Shown in pieces: positions 27,896 through 36,832 of a stretch of 64,000 bases of DNA (its first letter is position 1; each line of letters opens with the position of its first letter). Under the pieces are notes generated by a model. The model did not search any database. It was given only the letters and a program-made list of their open reading frames with translations, and was not told the origin of the DNA. Source of the DNA: Wocania ichthyoenteri Th78 (GTDB taxonomy: Bacteria > Bacteroidota > Bacteroidia > Flavobacteriales > Flavobacteriaceae). The stretch lies in the NCBI RefSeq assembly GCF_000789235.1, contig NZ_KN525716.1, positions 1,084,071 to 1,148,070 of the forward strand, in the 5' to 3' direction. Both the position numbers and the translations under genes were made by a program.

Positions 27896-29413
27896 ATGAA
27901 CAAAAAAGTCATCTTAATGATATTGGATGGCTGGGGAAATTCTCCAGACCCAAAAGTTTCAGCAATCGATCATGCCAATACACCATTTATAGATTCACTG
28001 TATAAAAAATATCCTTTTGCTACCTTAAGAACTGATGGATTACACGTTGGTTTACCTGAAGGTCAGATGGGAAATAGTGAAGTTGGACACATGAATTTGG
28101 GGGCTGGACGTATTGTTTATCAGGATCTAGTGAAAGTAAATTTAGCTGTTAAAAATAAAACCCTTAATACTGAAAAAGTTTTAGTTGATGCGTTTAACTA
28201 TGCAAAAAATAATAATAAAAATGTTCATTTTTTAGGTTTACTAAGTGATGGTGGCGTGCATTCACATATTAACCATTTATTAGGTTTAATTGATGCTGCT
28301 AACGATTTTGGATTAACCAACACTTACGTGCATGCATTTACAGACGGACGTGATGTTGATCCTAAATCTGGTTATGGGTTTATAACAGAATTAGAAAACC
28401 ATATTGAAGACACAAACACCAAATTAGCAACTGTAACTGGCCGTTACTACGCCATGGATAGAGATAAACGTTGGGAACGTGTAAAATTAGCCTACGATGC
28501 TATGGTTAATAGTGTTGGTGAAAAATCGACTAATGCAACAAAATCTATTCAGAAAAGCTATGATAACGATGTTACCGATGAGTTTATCAAACCAATTATT
28601 ATGGTTGATGAAACCGATAACCCCGTTACAAATATTAAAGAGGATGATGTTGTGATATTCTTCAATTTCAGAACAGATCGCGGTCGCGAGCTAACTGAAG
28701 CTTTATCACAAACCGATTTTCACGAGCAAAATATGCACAAACTCAATTTGCATTATGTAACGCTTACTAATTATGATGACACCTATAAAAATATCAACGT
28801 TATATTCAATAAAGATAATTTAACTGAAACTTTAGGTGAAGTTTTAGAAAAATACAATAAGAAACAAATTAGAATCGCAGAAACTGAAAAATATCCACAC
28901 GTTACCTTTTTCTTTTCTGGTGGACGCGAAGCGCCTTTTAATGGTGAAACTCGACTTTTAAGAAACTCTCCTAAAGTAGCTACTTACGATTTAAAACCAG
29001 AAATGAGCGCTTACGAGTTACGTGATGCTTTAATACCAGAGTTACAAAAAGGCGATGTAGATTTTGTATGCTTAAATTTTGCAAACGGTGATATGGTTGG
29101 ACACACAGGCGTTATGGAAGCTGCTATAAAAGCTTGTGAAGCTGTTGATGAGTGTGTAAAAGATGTAATTACGACTGCCTTAGATAATGGTTATTCTACA
29201 CTTCTTATAGCAGATCACGGAAATTGTGAAACCATGATTAATCCAGATGGCTCTCCAAATACCGCACATACTACCAATCCCGTTCCTGTTATTTTAATTG
29301 ATAATGAATTAAAGAATATTAAAAACGGGATTTTAGGAGATATGGCTCCAACTATTTTAAAACTTATGGGCGTACCGCAACCTGAAGCTATGACTCAACA
29401 TGCTTTGGTTTAA
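27896..29413 (+). CDS. gpmI: 2,3-bisphosphoglycerate-independent phosphoglycerate mutase
   Basis: This glycolytic enzyme interconverts 3- and 2-phosphoglycerate through a phosphoserine intermediate and two metal ions. The N-terminal metal Asp is in MILDGWG, the phosphorylated serine in QMGNSEVGHMNLGAGR near residue 62. Later ligands are in VCLNFANGDMVGHTG and LIADHGNCE. I chose the ATG giving MNKKVILMILDGWG (505 residues, normal size); the 23 extra upstream codons overlap the promoter. It is followed by a small HAD hydrolase with its own possible promoter. Confidence 0.97.
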   Translation: MNKKVILMILDGWGNSPDPKVSAIDHANTPFIDSLYKKYPFATLRTDGLHVGLPEGQMGNSEVGHMNLGAGRIVYQDLVKVNLAVKNKTLNTEKVLVDAFNYAKNNNKNVHFLGLLSDGGVHSHINHLLGLIDAANDFGLTNTYVHAFTDGRDVDPKSGYGFITELENHIEDTNTKLATVTGRYYAMDRDKRWERVKLAYDAMVNSVGEKSTNATKSIQKSYDNDVTDEFIKPIIMVDETDNPVTNIKEDDVVIFFNFRTDRGRELTEALSQTDFHEQNMHKLNLHYVTLTNYDDTYKNINVIFNKDNLTETLGEVLEKYNKKQIRIAETEKYPHVTFFFSGGREAPFNGETRLLRNSPKVATYDLKPEMSAYELRDALIPELQKGDVDFVCLNFANGDMVGHTGVMEAAIKACEAVDECVKDVITTALDNGYSTLLIADHGNCETMINPDGSPNTAHTTNPVPVILIDNELKNIKNGILGDMAPTILKLMGVPQPEAMTQHALV

Positions 29414-29435
29414 ATAAATGAAAAATAAATTATTG

Positions 29436-29443
29436 TACTTTTG
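29436..29443 (+). promoter_or_regulatory. -7 box for the small HAD hydrolase
   Basis: TACTTTTG fits TAnnTTTG and ends 25 bases before the ATG. No TTG was seen at the expected distance upstream. Confidence 0.45.
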
Positions 29444-29468
29444 TGCTAAACTCAAGTCTATAATTTAA

Positions 29469-29873
29469 ATGAATTTTAACGAGACACTTATAATCGCTGT
29501 AGATTTTGATGGCACTATAGTAGAAGACGCTTTCCCAAAAATAGGAAAGCCAAAACTTTTTGCCTTTGAAACCCTAAAAAAGTTACAAGAAGAAGGTCAT
29601 CGATTAATTTTATGGACTTACAGGTGTGGCGAAAAGTTAGATGAAGCTGTTACCTTTTGTGAAAATAATGGCGTTGTATTTTATGCCATAAATAGTAGTT
29701 TCTCTGGTGAAGAATACAATGAAAGCATAAGTAGAAAAATTCATGCTGATTTATTTATAGACGACAGAAATATTGGTGGCTTTATAGGTTGGGGCGAAAT
29801 ATACCAAATGCTTACCAATACAAAACCAAACCTGCCAGAAAATAAAAAAGGTTTTTTTAGCTTCTTTAAATAA
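29469..29873 (+). CDS. Small HAD-type hydrolase (BT0820-like)
   Basis: The 134-residue protein is a compact HAD-superfamily member. The nucleophile motif is AVDFDGTIVED, the next motif LILWTYRCG has Thr at the motif II site, and the acidic metal pair is in LFIDDRNIGG. There is no cap domain, so the active site is open. The architecture matches the Bacteroides protein BT0820, whose substrate is not firmly known; sugar or nucleotide phosphates are candidates. The gene ends four bases from the convergent CoA-transferase stop. Confidence 0.9.
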   Translation: MNFNETLIIAVDFDGTIVEDAFPKIGKPKLFAFETLKKLQEEGHRLILWTYRCGEKLDEAVTFCENNGVVFYAINSSFSGEEYNESISRKIHADLFIDDRNIGGFIGWGEIYQMLTNTKPNLPENKKGFFSFFK

Positions 29874-29876
29874 ACT

Positions 29877-31142
29877 TTAAATCAATTCGAAATAAGCTTT
29901 ATCAATAGACTCTCTATGGTCTGGATGTGCTATATCTACTAAAGCTTTAATTCTATCTTTTATAGTTTTTCCGTATAAATTAGCTATACCATACTCAGTA
30001 ACAACATGATGTACATGTGCACGTGTTGTAACTACTCCCGCACCTGGTTTTAAACTAGGTACAATTCTGCTAATACCTTTGCGTGTTACTGATGGCAATG
30101 CAATAATAGCCTTACCACCTTCGCTAAGTGATGCACCTCGAATATAATCCATTTGCCCACCAACACCCGAATACATTTTTGCTCCAATGGAGTCTGCGCA
30201 AACTTGCCCTGTTAAATCTACTTCTATTGCAGAATTAATTGCAACCATTTTTGGGTTTTGTTTGATTATTGAAACATCATTTACATAATCTGAAGCTCTC
30301 ATTTCTATAAAAGGATTATCATCTACATAATCATACAAACGTTTTGAACCCATCAAAAAAGTTGTTAAAGCTCTACCTGGATTAATTGTTTTATAATTTC
30401 CATTGATAACATCATTCAAAATTAAATCAATAACACCATCTGAAAACATTTCAGTATGTAACCCTAAATTTTTATGATTTGTAAGTCGAGACAAAACTGC
30501 ATTAGGAATAGATCCAACACCCATTTGCAGAGTGCTTTTATCTTCAATTAAACTTGCAACATAACCTCCAATTTTATTTTCAATAGCTGTTGGTTTATTA
30601 ATATTATGTACTGGTATTGACTCATCGCATTCTACAAATAAATCAATTTCGGTATGATGTATTATACCATCACCATGAGTTCTAGGCATTTGAGGGTTTA
30701 CTTGTGCTATAACAATTTTTGCATTTTCAATAGCTGCTAAAGTAGCTTCAACCGAAACACCTAATGAGCAATATCCGTGTTTATCTGGAACAGACACATG
30801 AATTAATGCTACATCTAACGGTAATATATTCCGCTTAAACAATAAAGGTAATTCACTTAAAAAAACTGGTGTATAAGATCCATTTCCTGCGGTTAACGTA
30901 TGCCTTACATTACTTCCTATAAAAAATGAATTGACGTGAAAACTATTTTTAAATTCCGGGTTTGCATATCGTGTTTCGCCTTCAACATGTAAATGGCAAA
31001 CCTCAACATTACGTAATTCTTCATGTCTTTCAGACATCGCATTCATTAATAACTGCGGAGCGGCAGCAGCTGCTTGAATATAAACTCTATTGTTACTTTT
31101 AATTGTCTTTACAGCTTCTTGAGCACTTACTACTTTAAACAT
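29877..31142 (-). CDS. Acetyl-CoA hydrolase/CoA-transferase family protein
   Basis: The 421-residue protein belongs to the acetyl-CoA hydrolase/transferase group that includes 4-hydroxybutyrate and succinyl-CoA:acetate CoA-transferases. The Glu that forms the CoA thioester is likely in HTEMFSDGVIDL near residue 230. The C-terminal blocks VGGQMDYIRGAS and VTEYGIANLYGKT are conserved. The exact acyl donor and acceptor cannot be told from sequence. A minus-strand TAATTTTG box at 31162-31169 is a possible -7 element, and the gene is divergent from map. Confidence 0.92.
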   Translation of the reverse strand: MFKVVSAQEAVKTIKSNNRVYIQAAAAAPQLLMNAMSERHEELRNVEVCHLHVEGETRYANPEFKNSFHVNSFFIGSNVRHTLTAGNGSYTPVFLSELPLLFKRNILPLDVALIHVSVPDKHGYCSLGVSVEATLAAIENAKIVIAQVNPQMPRTHGDGIIHHTEIDLFVECDESIPVHNINKPTAIENKIGGYVASLIEDKSTLQMGVGSIPNAVLSRLTNHKNLGLHTEMFSDGVIDLILNDVINGNYKTINPGRALTTFLMGSKRLYDYVDDNPFIEMRASDYVNDVSIIKQNPKMVAINSAIEVDLTGQVCADSIGAKMYSGVGGQMDYIRGASLSEGGKAIIALPSVTRKGISRIVPSLKPGAGVVTTRAHVHHVVTEYGIANLYGKTIKDRIKALVDIAHPDHRESIDKAYFELI

Positions 31143-31239
31143 TTTTCAAGTATTTATAGCACAAAATTATTTATTTTAAAGCTGATAAAAAATGTCAAAA
31201 GTCATATAAAGTCAGAATAATTAGAATTTTAATTTTAAG

Positions 31240-31247
31240 TATCTTTG
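31240..31247 (+). promoter_or_regulatory. -7 box for the map operon
   Basis: TATCTTTG, a perfect TAnnTTTG, ends 17 bases before the map ATG. No strong TTG element was seen upstream. Confidence 0.5.
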
Positions 31248-31264
31248 CACATATTTTTTAAAAG

Positions 31265-32083
31265 ATGATTATAGTAAAAACAAGCGAGGAAATTGAATTA
31301 ATGCGAGAAAGCGCTTTGATTGTTTCTAAAACATTAGGCATACTAGCCAAAGAAGTAAAACCTGGAGTAACAACACTCCAATTAGATAAAATTGCAGAAG
31401 AATATATTAGAGAACAAGGTGCTGTACCAGGGTTTTTAGGGTTATATGATTTTCCAAACACGCTTTGTATGAGTCCAAACAATCAAGTAGTCCATGGGTT
31501 TCCAACAAATGAACCCTTAAAAGAAGGAGATATAATATCCATTGATTGCGGTGCTTTAAAAAATGGTTTTTATGGCGATCATGCCTACACGTTTGCTGTT
31601 GGTGAAATTGCTCCTGAAACCGAAAAACTTCTACAAGTTACCAAAGAGTCTCTATATATTGGTATTAGAGAATTTAAAAAAGGTAATCGTGTTGGCGATG
31701 TTGGTTATGCTATTCAAAAATATTGCGAAGATCATGGTTATGGAGTCGTGAGAGAATTAGTCGGTCATGGTTTAGGAAGTAAAATGCACGAAGACCCAGA
31801 AATGCCAAATTATGGAAAACGTGGGCGTGGTAAAAAATTTATAGATGGTATGGTGGTTGCTATTGAGCCAATGATTAATATGGGAACTCAAAGAATAAAA
31901 CAACATAAAGACGGTTGGACCATTACAACATTAGACAATAAACCAAGTGCTCATTTTGAACATGATGTAGCATTAGTAAATGGCAAACCAGAATTACTCT
32001 CAACTTTTGCTTATATATACGACGCTTTAGGAATTGATAGTAATGAGGAAGAGGAATTTAGACAAAAACAGTTTGTTTTATAG
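31265..32083 (+). CDS. map: Type I methionine aminopeptidase
   Basis: Map removes the initiator methionine from new proteins. The pita-bread fold residues are visible: H in NNQVVHGFPTN, D in SIDCGALKNGFYGDHAYTF, H in VGHGLGSKMHEDP, E in VVAIEPMINMG and the C-terminal E in AHFEHDVAL. The 272 residues fit the bacterial type I form without N-terminal zinc fingers. It heads a tight run, with two bases before the cupin gene and six more before the methyltransferase gene. Confidence 0.97.
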   Translation: MIIVKTSEEIELMRESALIVSKTLGILAKEVKPGVTTLQLDKIAEEYIREQGAVPGFLGLYDFPNTLCMSPNNQVVHGFPTNEPLKEGDIISIDCGALKNGFYGDHAYTFAVGEIAPETEKLLQVTKESLYIGIREFKKGNRVGDVGYAIQKYCEDHGYGVVRELVGHGLGSKMHEDPEMPNYGKRGRGKKFIDGMVVAIEPMINMGTQRIKQHKDGWTITTLDNKPSAHFEHDVALVNGKPELLSTFAYIYDALGIDSNEEEEFRQKQFVL

Positions 32084-32085
32084 TT

Positions 32086-32403
32086 ATGACTTATAAATTT
32101 TCAGACATACCAGAAAAAGACCTTGTTGAAGGTATAAAAGGAAAATATATTCATACTAATAATAATACTGTAGGGCTTATCAATATTGAAAAAGGAGCTA
32201 TTTTACCAGCACACTCTCATATTCATCAACAAATTACTCAGGTAATTTCTGGTAAATTAGAAATGACAATTGATGGTATAACTCAAATCCTTGAATCAGA
32301 TTCAATTACAGTAATACCTTCAAATGCGATTCACAGTGCAAATGCGTTAACAAATTGTATTGTTATTGATACATTCTTCCCTTTACGCGAAGATTATAAA
32401 TAA
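32086..32403 (+). CDS. Single-domain cupin protein
   Basis: The 105 residues form one cupin barrel. Motif 1 supplies HSHIHQQITQVISGKLEM, with His residues and Gln instead of the more common Glu, and motif 2 is SNAIHSANAL. A metal site with three histidines is plausible. Small cupins range from sugar epimerase-like enzymes to metal-binding or sensory proteins, and nothing here decides among them. It is sandwiched between map and a methyltransferase, with very small gaps, so it is co-transcribed. Confidence 0.88.
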   Translation: MTYKFSDIPEKDLVEGIKGKYIHTNNNTVGLINIEKGAILPAHSHIHQQITQVISGKLEMTIDGITQILESDSITVIPSNAIHSANALTNCIVIDTFFPLREDYK

Positions 32404-32409
32404 TCGCTT

Positions 32410-33198
32410 TTGAAAAAACTCTTCAAAATTATACTAAATGTAATTCCTAGACCTCTACTAATTAGGTTAAGTTATATTATTCGTCCTGTTTTAGCTTTCT
32501 TTTTAAAGGGAGATAAATACACCGACCCTATTGATGGTAAAAGTTTTAAAACCTTTTTACCCTACGGATATGGTAAACAACGTAATAATGTACTATCTCC
32601 ATCTACATTAAGTTTAGAGCGTCATAGGCTTTTATGGTTGTTTTTAAATAATGAAACCGATTTCTTTTTATCTGATACAGAAACAAGTCCATCACAAAGA
32701 AAAAGTGTGCTTCATTTTGCACCCGAACAAGCATTTTACAAACGTTTTAGAAAGATGAAAAATCTAAATTACACAACTACAGATTTGAATTCGCCTTTAG
32801 CAGATGTAAAAGCAGATATTTGCAACCTTCCATTTAAAGATAATAGCTACGATCTTATTTTATGCAATCATGTTTTAGAACATATTCCAAACGACACTAA
32901 AGCGATGCAAGAATTATATCGCGTTTTAAAACCTAACGGAATGGCTATTCTTCAAATTCCACAAGATTTAAGTAGAGCAAAGACTTTTGAAGATGATTCG
33001 ATAACAGACAAAAAAGAACGTGCTAAAATATTTGGACAATACGACCATGTACGTGTTTATGGTAAAGATTATTTTGACAAACTACGAAGTATTGGCTTTA
33101 AAGTTGAGGAAGTGAATTACACATCAACTCTTTCAGATGCAGAAATAGAAAAATATTGTTTAGCTAAAGGGGAAATTATTCCAGTTTGTTATAAATAA
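32410..33198 (+). CDS. Class I SAM-dependent methyltransferase, TTG start
   Basis: The 262-residue protein has a Rossmann-type methyltransferase core: post-I block TTTDLNSPLADVKADI, motif YDLILCNHVLEHIPNDTKAMQELYRVLKPNG, and a terminal motif after VLKPNGMAILQI. Motif I is unusual: VLHFAPEQ replaces the normal glycine-rich DxGxG loop. A hydrophobic N-terminus of about 40 residues could lie on the membrane. The only possible start is the TTG at 32410, because an in-frame stop lies three codons before it and no ATG is near. The substrate is unknown. Confidence 0.88.
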   Translation: MKKLFKIILNVIPRPLLIRLSYIIRPVLAFFLKGDKYTDPIDGKSFKTFLPYGYGKQRNNVLSPSTLSLERHRLLWLFLNNETDFFLSDTETSPSQRKSVLHFAPEQAFYKRFRKMKNLNYTTTDLNSPLADVKADICNLPFKDNSYDLILCNHVLEHIPNDTKAMQELYRVLKPNGMAILQIPQDLSRAKTFEDDSITDKKERAKIFGQYDHVRVYGKDYFDKLRSIGFKVEEVNYTSTLSDAEIEKYCLAKGEIIPVCYK

Positions 33199-33222
33199 TT
33201 AATATTAAAACAAACAGATTAC

Positions 33223-33247
33223 CACATCACATAAAAAATGTGATGTG
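33223..33247. repeat. Stem-loop between convergent genes
   Basis: CACATCACAT and its exact complement flank a 5-base A loop, between the methyltransferase and apbE stops. There is no adjoining T run, so it may stabilise mRNA ends rather than terminate in the usual way. Confidence 0.5.
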
Positions 33248-33256
33248 CAATGACAA

Positions 33257-34234
33257 CTATTCTGGAAAACCGTTTAAAGTCAAGGTTTCCAATTCTTTGT
33301 TTTCATTTTCAAAAATTAAAAACACTTTAAGTTCTGGATGTGTTTTTAAAAATGCTTTCACTTTTTCAATACCCATAGCTTTAAAAGCGGTTGCATAGGC
33401 ATCAGCCATCATACAATTATCTGTAATAACAGAAATACTTAATAAGTTCGTTTTGCTTGGGTAACCCGTTTTTGTATCTATAATATGGGCATATCGGTTT
33501 CCGTTTTCATCTACTTTAAATTTTCTATAAGTTCCTGAAGTAGCCATGGCTTCATCTTTTAAAACTAAGGCTCGGTTTATTGATTGTGTACCATCAAAAT
33601 TTGGGTTTTCTACGCCAACTCTCCAAGGCTTTTGTTTTTCAATATTAATACCGCTTGCTCTCAATTCGCCACCAATATCTACAAGATGATTTTTAGAGTT
33701 TTTGTTACTTAAAAATTCTGAAATAACATCAGCGGCATAGCCTTTTGCTATCGCATTAAAGTCTATAAAAGTTTCTTGAGATTTCACAACTTTCTTATCT
33801 ACTAATTTTACTTTATCAAAACCTACAGACTGCATTAAGCTATCAATTTTAATGCTATCTAAATTTACAATTTTTCCTTCTGGTCCAAAATCCCATGCGT
33901 TAACTACCGCTCCAATAGTTGGATCGAATGCTCCTTTTGTAAATTTATAAATCTTCTTTGAAACAATAAACACCTTTATAAAATGTTGGTCAATTTCTAC
34001 ATCTTCATTTCTATTTAATTTTGAAATATCTGAATTTACTTGGTAGGTAGACATCGATTTATTTATTACATAAAACAAGCTATCAATTTGATTTTGGTAG
34101 TTAATATCGGAATCATAAGTTACTCTATAATACGTACCAAAAATGGCACCTTCTAGAATGGTGTTTTTAGGATCTTCTTTTTTACAGGAAAAAATTAAAA
34201 CAAACAGAAAAGATAATATTAAAATTCGTTTCAT
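33257..34234 (-). CDS. apbE: FAD:protein FMN transferase (lipoprotein)
   Basis: ApbE transfers FMN from FAD to a threonine in target proteins such as NqrB and NqrC. The first residues form a lipoprotein signal with lipobox IFSC, which places it outside the cytoplasmic membrane. Conserved blocks are FGTYYRVTY, GAFDPTIGAVVNAWDFG, IDFNAIAKGYAADV and HLVDIGGELRASG, and HIIDTKTGYPS near the C-terminus. The 325-residue length is normal. It lies just downstream of the nqr operon and its small accessory gene, which makes flavinylation of Nqr its likely main job. Confidence 0.95.
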   Translation of the reverse strand: MKRILILSFLFVLIFSCKKEDPKNTILEGAIFGTYYRVTYDSDINYQNQIDSLFYVINKSMSTYQVNSDISKLNRNEDVEIDQHFIKVFIVSKKIYKFTKGAFDPTIGAVVNAWDFGPEGKIVNLDSIKIDSLMQSVGFDKVKLVDKKVVKSQETFIDFNAIAKGYAADVISEFLSNKNSKNHLVDIGGELRASGINIEKQKPWRVGVENPNFDGTQSINRALVLKDEAMATSGTYRKFKVDENGNRYAHIIDTKTGYPSKTNLLSISVITDNCMMADAYATAFKAMGIEKVKAFLKTHPELKVFLIFENENKELETLTLNGFPE

Positions 34235-34276
34235 AATAAATCCGTTATTACGAGGAGGTAATAATTCAACTTTTTT

Positions 34277-34654
34277 TTAATTCAAATTAGTTTCTAAAAC
34301 TTGTATGCCATTATATTCTAACAAATATTCTTCATTTAAATAGATAGGCGATTTTTCATTATCTGGATTTCCTAAGCCTACACCCGCGTAAAGTACTTTA
34401 GCATCTTTTTCTCTGGCATGCTTTTTAAAGGATTCCATCCAAACTACATCATAATTATTAGGATTATCTGGTAAAATTACTGCTCGAACAATAACAAAAA
34501 AGTATTGTTTGTTTTTATCGATACACACAAATTGCGGATGCTTTTTTAGTTTACTATTTACAGCAATAAACTCAAAACCGCGTGCTTCTAAATCTTTACC
34601 AACATGATTCATGGCTAAATTGTGTAATTCTTGTGGTGTAAGTGGTTTACTCAT
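34277..34654 (-). CDS. Small Nqr-associated protein, function unknown
   Basis: The 125-residue cytoplasmic protein has no signal or membrane segment. It contains LTPQELHNLAMNHVGKDLEARGFEF, then a beta-rich middle (PQFVCIDKNKQYFFVIVRAV) and KVLYAGVGLGNPDN. From memory, relatives in flavobacteria are often named Na(+)-translocating NADH-quinone reductase subunit F, but it has no [2Fe-2S] or flavin domain, so that name comes from location only. It sits between the nqr terminator and apbE. The fold resembles small single-domain nuclease- or protein-binding folds, but I cannot name one. Confidence 0.72.
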   Translation of the reverse strand: MSKPLTPQELHNLAMNHVGKDLEARGFEFIAVNSKLKKHPQFVCIDKNKQYFFVIVRAVILPDNPNNYDVVWMESFKKHAREKDAKVLYAGVGLGNPDNEKSPIYLNEEYLLEYNGIQVLETNLN

Positions 34655-34672
34655 GCTTTAAAAATAATTAAA

Positions 34673-34698
34673 AAACCCAACACTTTCGTATTGGGTTT
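34673..34698 (-). terminator. Terminator after nqrF
   Basis: The 8-bp stem AAACCCAA/TTGGGTTT with a 10-base loop lies 29 bases past the nqrF stop and is followed by a T-rich stretch on the minus strand. The small downstream gene would then need readthrough or its own promoter. Confidence 0.65.
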
Positions 34699-34726
34699 AA
34701 TTTATAATTAAATATCGCTTAGCGAT

Positions 34727-36034
34727 CTATCCTCCAAAGTCATCAAATCTAATATGCTCGTCTGGGATACCAAAATCCTCTCCCATTTTCTGAACAGCTT
34801 TATTCATTAATGGAGGTCCACAGAAATATAATTCAATATCTTCTGGTGATTCATGGTGATTTAAGTAATTATCTATAACACAATTGTGAATAAACCCAAC
34901 AAACCCATCACCAGGAGCATCAATATTTTCTTTTACTTTCCAGTTATCTTCTTCCATAGGTTCAGATAATGCTAAGTAAAATTTAAAGTTCGGAAAATCT
35001 CTTTCTAATGCTTCAAAATGCTCTAAATAGAACAATTCACGCTTAGAACGTCCACCGTACCAATACGATACTTTTCTTCCAGTTTTTAAAGTTCTAAATA
35101 AATGATACAAGTGTGAACGCATTGGCGCCATACCTGCTCCTCCACCAACATAAAGCATTTCGCTTTCAGACTCGTTGATAAAGAACTCTCCATAAGGGCC
35201 TGAAATAGTGACTTTATCACCTGGTTTCTGATTAAATATATATGATGATGCTACTCCTGGATTAACATCCATCCATCCGTTTTTTGCACGATCCCAAGGC
35301 GGTGTTGCAATACGAACATTTAACATAATTTCACGTCCTTCAGCAGGGTAAGAGGCCATAGAATAAGCTCTTTCCACAGTTTCAGAATTCTTCATTACTA
35401 ATGGCCAAAGACCAAACTTATCCCATTCTGCTTGAAACTTGTCTGGTGTTTCATGCTCTTCAGGATGCGCAGTAATATCCATATCTGCAAACTTAATTTC
35501 GCATTCTGGTATTTCTATTTGAATATATCCACCAGCTTTATAACCCATATCTTCTGGAATTTCAACAACAAATTCCTTGATAAAAGATGCTACATTATAG
35601 TTACGCACCACGGTTGCTTCCCATTTTTTAATACCAAACACTTCTTCTGGTATGGTAATATTCATGTCTTGCTTCACTTTTACTTGGCAAGATAAACGTG
35701 CGCCATCTTTTAATTCTTTACGTGTAAAGTGAGGCGTTTCAGTTGGCAAAGCCTCTCCTCCACCTTCTAACACATGACATTCACATTGAATACATGTTCC
35801 ACCGCCACCACATGCTGATGGTAAAAATATTTTTTGAGCACCTAATGTAGATAATAAACTATCTCCTGAAGCTACTTCAATTTCGCGTTCACCATTAATG
35901 GTAATTTTTACCGGACCAGATGGTGATAATTTTTGCTTTACAACTAATAGTAATGCTACTAATAACAGCGTAATAATTAAAAAAGCTGTTACTGTTGCGA
36001 TTATTGTTCCTAATGTACCTGCTGCCAAAATCAT
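34727..36034 (-). CDS. nqrF: Na+-NQR subunit F
   Basis: NqrF takes electrons from NADH into the Na+-pumping quinone reductase. One N-terminal membrane helix (residues 5-32) is followed by a ferredoxin-like domain whose [2Fe-2S] ligands are C75, C81, C84 and C116. An FAD domain with RAYSMASYP and an NADH domain with [13 protein letters not shown] follow. It ends with the conserved FDDFGG. The 435 residues fit the family. It is the last gene of nqrABCDEF, one base from nqrE. Confidence 0.97.
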   Translation of the reverse strand: MILAAGTLGTIIATVTAFLIITLLLVALLLVVKQKLSPSGPVKITINGEREIEVASGDSLLSTLGAQKIFLPSACGGGGTCIQCECHVLEGGGEALPTETPHFTRKELKDGARLSCQVKVKQDMNITIPEEVFGIKKWEATVVRNYNVASFIKEFVVEIPEDMGYKAGGYIQIEIPECEIKFADMDITAHPEEHETPDKFQAEWDKFGLWPLVMKNSETVERAYSMASYPAEGREIMLNVRIATPPWDRAKNGWMDVNPGVASSYIFNQKPGDKVTISGPYGEFFINESESEMLYVGGGAGMAPMRSHLYHLFRTLKTGRKVSYWYGGRSKRELFYLEHFEALERDFPNFKFYLALSEPMEEDNWKVKENIDAPGDGFVGFIHNCVIDNYLNHHESPEDIELYFCGPPLMNKAVQKMGEDFGIPDEHIRFDDFGG

Positions 36035-36035
36035 A

Positions 36036-36749
36036 TTACTTATTTACTTTTATGTTGTTAGCTACCACTTTATCTTTATCTTCTTTAGAATCCACTTTTA
36101 CAGTTTTTTCTTCTTTTGGAGCTTCTTCATCTCCTCCTGTTAACATACCTCCAAAACTCATAAAACCAATCGCCATTAAACCTGTAATGATGAATGTAAT
36201 TCCTAACCCACGTAATGCTGGTGGTACGTTTGAATATCTAATTTTCTCACGAATTGCCGCAATTGCAAGTATTGCTAAAAACCATCCAATTCCAGAGCCT
36301 ATACCATAATTTAATGCTAAACCTAAAGTTGCAATTTCACGAGATTGCATAAATAACGATCCTCCTAAAATGGCACAGTTTACAGCAATAAGTGGTAAAA
36401 AGATTCCAAGTGAGTTATATAATGATGGTGAAAACTTTTCAACTACAATCTCTACCAATTGTACCATAGTTGCAATGGTTGCAATAAACATGATAAATGA
36501 TAAGAAACTTAAATCGTAACTAGCATATTCTTCACCTAACCAAGATAAAGCTCCTGGTTGTAAAAGGTACTGATCTAATAACCAGTTTAAAGGCACGGTA
36601 ATAGCTAGTACAAATATTACTGCAGCACCAAGGCCAACGGCTGTACTTACTTTTTTAGAAACCGCAAGGTAAGAACACATTCCAAGGAACGTAGCAAATA
36701 CCATGTTGTCTATAAATATTGATTTGAAAAATAATTCTATATGTTCCAT
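36036..36749 (-). CDS. nqrE: Na+-NQR subunit E
   Basis: NqrE is one of two related six-helix membrane subunits that carry the inter-subunit iron-sulfur centre and form part of the sodium path. The sequence is hydrophobic throughout. Conserved blocks are [15 protein letters not shown] and [15 protein letters not shown], each with a conserved cysteine. At 237 residues it is about 35 longer than typical because of a charged C-terminal tail ([20 protein letters not shown]), a flavobacterial feature as far as I can judge. It is separated from nqrD by an 83-base repeat-rich gap. Confidence 0.96.
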   Translation of the reverse strand: MEHIELFFKSIFIDNMVFATFLGMCSYLAVSKKVSTAVGLGAAVIFVLAITVPLNWLLDQYLLQPGALSWLGEEYASYDLSFLSFIMFIATIATMVQLVEIVVEKFSPSLYNSLGIFLPLIAVNCAILGGSLFMQSREIATLGLALNYGIGSGIGWFLAILAIAAIREKIRYSNVPPALRGLGITFIITGLMAIGFMSFGGMLTGGDEEAPKEEKTVKVDSKEDKDKVVANNIKVNK

Positions 36750-36761
36750 ATTTTTTAGTCT

Positions 36762-36825
36762 TCAGTTTGCAGTTTGCAGTCTTCAGTTTCAGCATTGACT
36801 GCCAACTGTGGACTGTTTTACAGCC
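36762..36825 (-). repeat. Degenerate heptamer repeats in the nqrD-nqrE gap
   Basis: The minus strand shows repeated units like CAGTTGG, CAGTCAA, GCAAACT and GCAAACT, in alternation of CAGT and ACTG words. The tract has partial inverted symmetry (TCTTCAGTTTGCAGT on one side, CTGCCAACTGTGGACTG on the other), so it could fold. It sits inside an operon whose other gaps are 0-5 bases. Confidence 0.6.
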
Positions 36826-36832
36826 TACTTAT

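Noticed and set aside
35995-36309. Overlapping plus-strand frames opposite nqrE and nqrF
   Set aside because: Both nqr genes are certain; the opposite frames are phenylalanine- and serine-rich shadows.
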